From NCBI GenBank assembly GCA_008931825.1, contig QXVZ01022572.1, forward strand, positions 1 to 20,819: DNA of 20,819 bases, read 5' to 3'. A program made the translations under genes and the position numbers. Position 1 is the first letter of the stretch. Every line of letters begins with the position of its first letter. Below the pieces are notes generated by a model. The model was given only the letters and a program-made list of their open reading frames with translations. It did no database searches and was not told the origin of the DNA. The DNA is from Phallusia fumigata (taxonomy: Eukaryota > Chordata > Ascidiacea > Phlebobranchia > Ascidiidae). Positions 1 to 17,900 of the stretch are shown here, piece after piece.

Positions 1-539
1 AATAGATGCGCTAAAGCGGGGGCCGGGGCGGGCAAGGTTTGAAAATAGTTAAACATTTACAAACAAATTTAATCACTTAAAACGACAGTAGATTGATGCA
101 TGCTAAACGTGCATGTTTTTAGAGACACCTTGTTAAATTTGTGCATATACACATTACATAAATTTACACATCTAATACCATTAGAACCTAAAGGGCTGAA
201 AACAACAACGCGTAATTTATAGATGCACGAAATTTAATATAAACCGTCATGTAATATTTAAAACAACAATATAGTTTTAAAATGTATTGATTTGTTGTGA
301 TAAAATTAGGGTTTCAAAAATACTGTATTTTTTGTTGCGCGTAAATGAGTGTAAAATACATTTTTATTTTTGGTGTAATACTCGAATTTTTCCAAACTCA
401 TGAGAAAACAGTGACTATACCAAAAAGTAGTCAATACCTTTAGAAAGATCTTTAGAAGACTACAAGGCTATTGCTGGTAAGGTTTTATAGATAATCACTT
501 GGCTAATAGAAAAGAATAAACCTAAAGTTCGCAGTTGGA

Positions 540-678
540 ATGTTTGGATTGTGTGGGGCTGTACCTTTAAAGTCCTCTATTGCATACGTTGTCAACATGT
601 TATGCACCATTCCACGACTCTCAGAAGCACCCTCTTGCCCCAAGTTTGGGTTTTGGGACGCGAGTTTGGGAACCACTG
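540..678. mobile_element. Possible hAT-type MITE fragment (one terminus visible)
   Basis: Read on the minus strand from 678, the sequence begins CAGTGGTTCCCAAACTCG, the style of terminal inverted repeat common in animal hAT transposons. GC-richer sequence with small internal palindromes follows. I cannot find the opposite terminus or a target duplication, so the left boundary is a guess. Confidence 0.35.
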
Positions 679-942
679 GTTTAGCACAAAAAACTCCCTG
701 CCATTGTGCGGTTGCACTTTTGCCGAGCATGACGTAAGCTTTTCATAAGTTTTTAATTATTACAAAAAATACATGTATTTTTCCTCCGATGTATTTTTTG
801 TGTATTGTATTTTTAAAAGCCAAGGTAAAACATGAGTATTGTTAATGTACAGTTGCAAAATTAACACTAAAATAATTATGTTTGACATAGACATCTTATC
901 ACTAATCAGCTGTGACTGTCAGGATAAAATTTACCTTGAGCA

Positions 943-956
943 GCGTCCATGGAAAC
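943..956 (+). promoter_or_regulatory. X-box-like RFX binding site
   Basis: The 14-mer GCGTCCATGGAAAC matches the RFX X-box consensus GTTNCCATRGNAAC at 12 of 14 positions; the second and third bases differ. It lies about 300 bases upstream of the WD40 start codon. RFX factors, often with FOXJ1, drive ciliary genes in animals, and a forkhead-like TTTGTTTAA lies near 1203. The motif is seen; its function is inferred. Confidence 0.4.
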
Positions 957-1255
957 ACTTCTGAGGTGGTTTGGCGCCAAATAACAATGTTTTGTAGTTA
1001 AATTAACTATTATAGTACTTTAATCCGGCAATTAGTGAATCAGCTGCTAATTTATCTAACGTCTTTTTTGCTTTTTAGTGAGATACATATTGAGTAATAT
1101 ATTTTCTGCAAAAATAATTAGATTAGTTACATTTAAAAATGCAAAAAACAAACAATTTGCTTTGTGTTTAGGAAACAATTTACTTCCGTGTGTAAGAGAC
1201 AGGTTTGTTTAAATACATGTAGTTTTCTGTAAGTAGCTGGGAAATTGTTCAAAAA

Positions 1256-11610
<10,355 letters not shown>

Positions 11611-11723
11611 AGGAATGTTTTTTTATGAACCCTATTTTGGTTTCAACTTTCTTACTGTTTAACTAAACATTTTTCTATAACTATTAGGGTAATGGGAATC
11701 TTTCAAGTTGTATATTGCACTTT

Positions 11724-11729
11724 AATAAA
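11724..11729 (+). terminator. Polyadenylation signal of the WD40 gene
   Basis: AATAAA lies 114 bases after the stop codon and is followed by a T/G-rich stretch (TTTTGTTGGTGCTGTT), as in a normal animal cleavage site. Confidence 0.7.
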
Positions 11730-12677
11730 TGCTTTACGTTTGAATTGAAAACTTTTGTTGGTGCTGTTAATTAATGTGTTTGTTGCGGTCCATAAGATAA
11801 AAATTGCAAAAGTCATATTTTTACTGTGTACGATGACAAGATATCCTCCTCAAGGCACTTTAACCTAACTTGACTTCTGAAGCAAATTTAAAAACATGTA
11901 ACTCACATTCCTTGATTTCGTTAGGATTATAGTGCCGTGGGAAGGATACGTTTTCGTTAGGACGATACGATTGTGTTTTAAAACTTTTGCAACTATCAAG
12001 TACAAAACTAATGTCAGATTTGTGTCGCATGTTTAAGAGTGTCAAAAATCTTACTCGATTTTCTATTATTGTGCTTCCCTTGCTTATGTCATAATAATCG
12101 TATTTCTGTTTATTCAGAGCCATGTCAATTTTACACAAAATAAAATGAATCGTGATCCGTGACTCTCATGCCTTGCAAACTTAGATAGGATTATACGTGA
12201 CAACTGGTTGTAACCGATTAGAATGTGAACAATGCCTTTGCAGACGCGGAGTTACTCAGCAGTGTAACTGTGACGTTTTAAAATAAAGCAAGCTTTTTCA
12301 CATATGCTATTGGATTAGCATTCTTCAGTGGACCTTATAGTCGCAGAATAACAACACACAATCATGCTACAGCAAATGCTGTATGGCAATAAGTTGACTT
12401 ACTTAGTCGACGTAATAATGAGTGTATACTCACTCTTCAGTTGAACAGTGCGAGTGCATGCATTCCACTGAATATCTCTTGGTTTAGAGACTGACATCTG
12501 CTTTGCTTCGCAACCAGTCTTACTGGCGTCACATTTTTAAACTTATAAAAATTCGGTGGCACACTTCAACCTGCGATTTGCGCCAGAGCAGCCTTTCGAA
12601 GTTTACAAGTTCTATTATTACGTTACAACACCTCATAAAAACACTACGGCACAGCAAGCATCGCATCACGACATTTC

Positions 12678-12692
12678 GGCTGCGGAACACTG
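12678..12692 (-). mobile_element. hAT-like terminal inverted repeat (one end)
   Basis: Reading the minus strand from 12692 gives CAGTGTTCCGCAGCC, sharing CAGTGTTCC with the well-bounded hAT-like element at 17756-18075. The element would extend to lower coordinates, but I cannot find its other end. Confidence 0.3.
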
Positions 12693-13168
12693 ATCTACTG
12701 TACTGCAACAAAAAACGCGCGTGTAACCCAAGGAACAGGGAAAAGCGCTGCAGGCAACAAGTGGCCAATCAATATCCCCCACCCACAGAAAACGCTGTTT
12801 AAAGCAACAATACTTGTGCAATCACTATCACGCTGCACGTTGATTAAATTTCTTCATGGTGGCTCGTCTGCTTCGCCTTCAGAGTTGTCACAGGTTTCTG
12901 CTCATAGGTAAGTAGCTGTGTAGATTTTAACAGCCGAAACACGAAGTAGCAAATTGTATTTTCCTAATGTGAGCACTCACAGAAAAACTCCGAACATTTT
13001 GTTGTGTTTCCTTACGTGTTATGTTGTGTGGTCTACTATGTACATTTGAGTGAAGATTCTATGGCGGTGTTTAAGAAAAAACAGGTAAGCAAAAAGTAAC
13101 ACGAAAAGTGGGATAGTCCCTACTTGAAAGCAGAAACCACAGCATTGGATGTGGACCTTCTTATAATA

Positions 13169-13200
13169 TGTCTATCTATATATATGTGTGTGTATATGGA
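13169..13200. repeat. TA/TG microsatellite
   Basis: A short alternating run of TATCTATATATATGTGTGTG type, probably variable in length between individuals. Confidence 0.7.
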
Positions 13201-13399
13201 TATTGAAGAACATAGGTAAAATGTATGTGAAGTACACAACAAAACAGTCCATTTTCATTGCACGGATCGGGCGACGATATTAACAGTTCCAGTAATACCA
13301 AAAAATTAAAGAAATTTATACATTTTAGGGTCAAACTAAAACAAATATCTGAGTTTGGTAAATATCTGTGGCAACCACAAAGAAAACACACAGCAGTCG

Positions 13400-13490
13400 T
13401 GACTTTGGGATTTGAACCAATGCATTAGATTCAACGTCAATGGTACGGTCATTTGAATGCTAGCTGTTTTCTAACTAAGCTTGGAGATGG
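13400..13490 (-). repeat. tRNA-derived SINE-like head
   Basis: On the minus strand there is an A-box-like AGCTTAGTTAG near 13475-13485 and a perfect B-box GGTTCAAATCC near 13411-13421, spaced as in a tRNA. The acceptor and anticodon stems do not pair well, so it is a decayed tRNA-like sequence, not a tRNA gene. Confidence 0.45.
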
Positions 13491-13611
13491 CACGATATCG
13501 AATTTCGAGTCATTCAGAACCTAGAGTGTTCGAATTCAAATGAACAAAAGCCAATAACATGCTGTGAACGCAAGACACGGAAATGAGAAAAAGCATTTTC
13601 AAACACAAACC

Positions 13612-13737
13612 CTGCCAGAGAGATTGTCTGTAGTTATAAAATGGTGATGCAAACGTTTCCACAATCGCTATTACCTGTGTAAAAACACAGAATCTAAAAA
13701 CGTGCGGTATTTACACCATATACAAGCTCTCTGGCAA
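13612..13737. mobile_element. Small MITE related to the intron 12 element
   Basis: The ends 13613-13627 and the reverse complement of 13722-13736 both read TGCCAGAGAG(A/C)TTGT, 14 of 15 identical. The interior holds GATGCAAACGTTTCC, similar to 6734-6940. It is non-coding. Confidence 0.6.
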
Positions 13738-14273
13738 TTACGTTTTTAATTATTTGTCAACATAACATGAAAAAATTCGAGGTCATCCAAGCTTTTAAGT
13801 TAACGGTGCTTGATAGTTTCAAGGTATTCAGAATTTGAAAGTACTCAGAATATTAGGTAAAATAACCGCGCACACCTTAGGGTAAATCATGCAGTAATCT
13901 TTAAGTTAAATACAAAAACTGAGACATTGTTATGCTGTAAAGGTAAGACTTTAATCGATAGGCGTCTTCATAATAGACACAGAACTGGTTTGCATTACCC
14001 AGTACGGTATTCTTACGAGATAATTCTCATAGCATAAAGTTACAAGAGTGACTATTTTAACGAAAACGCAATAACCAATTCGGCTGGCAAGTGTGAAAAT
14101 TGCAGACAAAAAATTATGTAAGAGAATACAAGATATTGCACAACGTTGTTCTGTGTGAAAAAGCTCATTGAACATAAAAAAATCGCAAGTTTTCAATTCC
14201 TACTTGATTATGAACACAAGTTAAATAAATGAACTAGGGGTTTAAAAAGCAGAACAAAATCGCTAGTTTGACT

Positions 14274-14279
14274 TTTATT
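14274..14279 (-). terminator. Polyadenylation signal of the anoctamin gene
   Basis: AATAAA on the minus strand lies only about 10 bases past the stop codon, implying a 3' UTR of a few tens of bases. A signal further down is possible (ATTAAA near 13949). Confidence 0.5.
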
Positions 14280-14289
14280 TTGACACCTG

Positions 14290-14919
14290 TTATTTCTTTG
14301 GCCTTGTCCTGCTACGTCTCGCCGCAAGATGGCGCCTCCTGGAAGGTGAGTTATCTTTTTTATCCGCGTCATCGGATGATACCTCGGGGGAATGCAGTAA
14401 CCGAGAAGGAACCGGACTGACTCGACGAACCCTGGGGGTTTGGGGCTTCACCACGCCGGAATCAGAGTCTGCAGATCCCGCGTCGGAATATTGCGGAGTC
14501 GATGTCGGCGAAGCAAACTTTTTCGGTGACGGCTTAGACTGATTGGCTGCCTGGGCACCACGTGACGGAGAGGGCAGTGAAGCAGAACTAACAGGTTTTT
14601 CATCTTCTACATCGATATTTGGCATCTTTTGAAACAAAGTTTCAGCGCGATTGGCTTCATCTGTGTCATGGAGTTTTGAGTCATCCTCATTTGAAGCTGA
14701 AAACATCGATTGCTCGAGATTTTCGGGGTCGGTTTCGTCGTGAGGGGGGTTATCGCTTAAGTAATCCGTCTCAGAGATGGGGGCGAGTCCACCCTCGGTC
14801 CCTTGCCCCCACTTTTTTCTCAGTTTATTAAATGGGGTGAACGCGTCCGCAAATGTAGGGTTTTCTCTGTTGTAGAGGGAATCTTTCGAGAGAGAGCGAT
14901 GGTACAGCTTCATCACTTC
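14290..14919 (-). CDS. ano7: Anoctamin terminal exon: long Ser/Pro/Arg-rich tail
   Basis: The acceptor CTGCCGACACAG is followed by [19 protein letters not shown] and 209 codons to TAA (14290-14292). The first part is mixed and acidic. The middle is Ser/Pro-rich with many SP and TP pairs. The end is strongly basic ([19 protein letters not shown]). Phase 0 fits the preceding exon. No similarity to known anoctamin tails is recognised, so the join is inferred from phase and splice sites. Confidence 0.8.
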   Translation of the reverse strand, partial: EVMKLYHRSLSKDSLYNRENPTFADAFTPFNKLRKKWGQGTEGGLAPISETDYLSDNPPHDETDPENLEQSMFSASNEDDSKLHDTDEANRAETLFQKMPNIDVEDEKPVSSASLPSPSRGAQAANQSKPSPKKFASPTSTPQYSDAGSADSDSGVVKPQTPRVRRVSPVPSRLLHSPEVSSDDADKKDNSPSRRRHLAARRSRTRPKK

Positions 14920-17900
14920 CTGTGTCGGCAGAAAGTTTCATAAGAAATAACAAAAGATGTTGAGAGTCAACAACCTTTTGACGGATTTTTCGAAAACTGG
15001 CTTTAACAAGATTAAGTAGAATAGAAATCTTGACGAAATTTGGTTGACAAAGCTGTATTTTAGACTTCAGCTTAACCAAATTCTTCGAATACGATTTAAA
15101 CCTAGAGAGCGATGTGGTCCGAAAGCAGAACACATTAAAAGCCCTAAATATTCTGTTTGAGCTAACACCGAACGCCACATGTTAGTGTTAGGGCATTTAT
15201 CCCATGGAAGAGGCAAGTTTGTTCTAGAATTTTCGCCAAATACTGGTAGTCGTTTGAAACTTATTGTTACACGATGTTTAGCAGATTTCAATAGAGTACC
15301 AAGCATCAAAAACAGCAATATTTGTTACCGAGATAGGGTACTAGCTCAGTCTATTCTCACAGAAATCAAGTTTATTCCAGGAACGAGCAACTGAAAGTAG
15401 TCAAACAAACTGAAACTGCACGCTACAGCAACACAAAAAAATAATCCACCGCACAGCAAACTTAATTTTGGCAAATCTTACCTTCGCGTTGGTTGTATTT
15501 ACAGATTGGATGAGGAATCACGCAGTGGCTTCCACTTCCACAATTGGTTGATTGTTTTTCTACATTAGGATTTTAATTCATGCAAAATCATGAAAAAGAA
15601 ACTGAGACTTATTACAAATCACGTTGTATAAAAGCAACTGAAATCAGTGGTTAATTTGATTGGAAAAAATCGATTTTCCTTTTTTTTTTGTTCTCATGTC
15701 AATGGTACAATTAGGTTCTAACTTTCATACAAAATCGAATAAAAATAGCATTTTTGTTGTATTTTTCTGACATAAAATCAATCAATTCAATGTCAGTTTT
15801 TTTGTCAAGCGGATATTGAAATGTTGTTTTCAAGGTAAGGAAATACAGGGCTATACCGCAGATACAACCCAAACTACTACGATTCATATTTCATAAGGTT
15901 AATCATAAATCACCAAACTCAAAGACATCTTGAATCGACCAACAAAATCAGCAGTTATTGAATGTAAATTTAGTAGAGAAAAAAGGCAAAAAAAATCGTC
16001 TAAAAATCAAGGAACGGTGAATACCACTTTGAAGGCAGTAGCTAACAAACTAATTGATTTAACCAATAGCGCCACCTTGTTGCAAGGCCTGTGTTTTTGT
16101 TAGTGGCACTGGCAGTTAGGAAAACAGAACCCTTTGTAAAATTGCCTGATATCTTACCAAGTTAGAGTCCCTGTTATCGGCGAGGGCTTGTTTAGCCAAG
16201 TATTGCTCCCTTTTAATCTTCATCTGCAAACTTTCGGGAACATCCGGAACACCCCAGTCGATCATACGACCGATGAAGAATACAACATGCTAACAATAAA
16301 AGACAGCCATAGTTTACACCATTTTATTCGGCATATATGTCAAGTCCATGCAAATTCGATTGCAAATTCTGCAAATTATTAAGAGGCCCAAATTATTGAA
16401 ATAATTTGCAAATTATTTAGTGGCCATCAATAGCTACAGTGGTTCTCAACCCTTTTTTTATTCGATAATATTTTGCTCTGTTTGATAAATTATATTCTAA
16501 ACAAAATTACCCACTTGCAAATACAAATTTTCCCTGGTTAAGAACCCCTGGCTTAATACATGGAAGATAGACAAAATTTGTATTGCACATATGTGTTAAA
16601 TTCGTCAGGAGGGATTTTTTTGAGATGGGACCAATACTACGTCAATATTTTGTTTATATTTGCACCAGTTGTTAACCACAAGTATTTCAATTGATTTTTT
16701 CATGGCAATCAACAAGCATGGCAGCATAATGACCAACATCTGAAACTCTGCAGTCGTGGGTTCGAATCCCACTGCCATCTACAGGTTTTCTAGCCTACAC
16801 CAGGTTCCACTTAAATGCTTGGAACGCCGCCTCTAATTTGGTAATACGCCTCTTCCGGGCTTGTTGTACAGTGATGGATGATCGCTCAGATCCCAGAAAT
16901 CAATATAATCTATCATATGATTCACATTAATCAATTCTTACCTCGAAAACGATGACGAAGGCAAGCTTACAAGCGAGAAGTTGATAATAATACAAAGTGT
17001 GGTGGCCATATCTGTCCCGGTAACCTTTGTATCTGCAGTCGCCAAGGCCTGCAATGCAAGATAATGGAATGTTACAAGAACCGAAGCAACAAGCCGGACA
17101 TATGAAGCAACAAAAACATTTGGAACATTGGTAGAGCTTTAAGGCTCACAAACCCCAAAAGTTATTGTGTTTAATCGCTTTTAGAATCGGGTAAATAGCA
17201 TCGTTTAGCTGGCCCGATAACAGAAAAAGTCTTTCAAATTCGTCCGAAACGGTTGCAGGCAAAACAACGGCAAAAAAGTTGTGGGTTGTAATCCCTTCTT
17301 GCGTGTTTCTCTAAGCCAAAAACTTTGCACCAAAAGAGTGTAACTATTCAAATATGACCCTTACGAATGTTGAATAAGGAGACAGTGACTCATTATGAAC
17401 ATAGCCTAGTTGGGATTTGTTGGAAAGTTTGGTTTTAAATACGACATACATTGTCCGTTGTACTAACCTGCATTGTATGGTGCATAGGCCAGAGTAAAGT
17501 TAACATAGCGATCTAAACTTCCTTTGCCCTCCACGTATTTGTACAGCAGTCTCGGTATAAATTCTGATGTAAAGGCGATGAGGAAAGCCTACGGGAAGAA
17601 GTCAAATGACAATGATTGGTCAGGACCCAAATTCAAGCCAAATTAAGGATTAATTGAAAATAGGGACACAATTTAAGGTGTTAAATAGTCACAATAAGTA
17701 CTTGTGTGTAAAACATGTTCTACGTTTCGACAAACGCTGTTCTCATCATCAGGGACAGTGTTCCCTCTAAGAAATTTTACACTGAGCAAGTGTTTGTTTT
17801 CGTGAACATGAAAATTTAAAGCTGAGTTAGCAGAGCTCTAAATACGACCAACATCCTCCAATTAGAGTTTGAGTTATCGAATTACAATGCTGAATTATTA

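Larger units (their letters stand above)
1..1255. other. Upstream region of the WD40 gene, no gene supported
   Basis: No coding exon is supported here. The short open frames around 503-748 lie on both strands over one repeat-like stretch and have no splice or family support. The region contains a hAT-like terminus ending near 678, two CAGCTG E-boxes (about 908 and 1041), an X-box-like site at 943-956 and a forkhead-like TTTGTTTAA near 1203. Transcription of the WD40 gene probably starts in the last few hundred bases, but no TATA box is evident. Confidence 0.6.
11740..14270. other. Intergenic region between convergent genes
   Basis: No gene is supported. Open frames here (for example 12503-12802 and 12529-12768) oppose each other and lack family or splice support. 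The region contains a hAT-like end, a microsatellite, a SINE-like piece and a MITE; much of the rest is unrecognised AT-rich sequence. Confidence 0.6.

Noticed and set aside
503..748. Three overlapping 65-75 residue frames
   Set aside because: They lie on both strands over one repeat-like stretch ending in a hAT-like terminus.
12503..12802. 99-residue plus-strand open frame with an antisense 79-residue frame
   Set aside because: The frames oppose each other over a hAT-like repeat, with basic low-information sequence and no initiation or splice support.
14828..15178. 116-residue minus-strand open frame and an 83-residue overlap to 15318
   Set aside because: It runs across the anoctamin acceptor at 14920 into the intron, in another frame, and resembles no protein I know.
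15470..15560. Possible extra anoctamin exon with a strong donor near 15482
   Set aside because: The phase-0 frame has a stop just upstream and no AG acceptor between the stop and the donor, so no coding exon fits. A non-coding exon remains possible.
16717..16779. A functional tRNA gene
   Set aside because: The fold is about 62 bases, too short for normal D and anticodon arms, and an unrelated SINE-like body follows.
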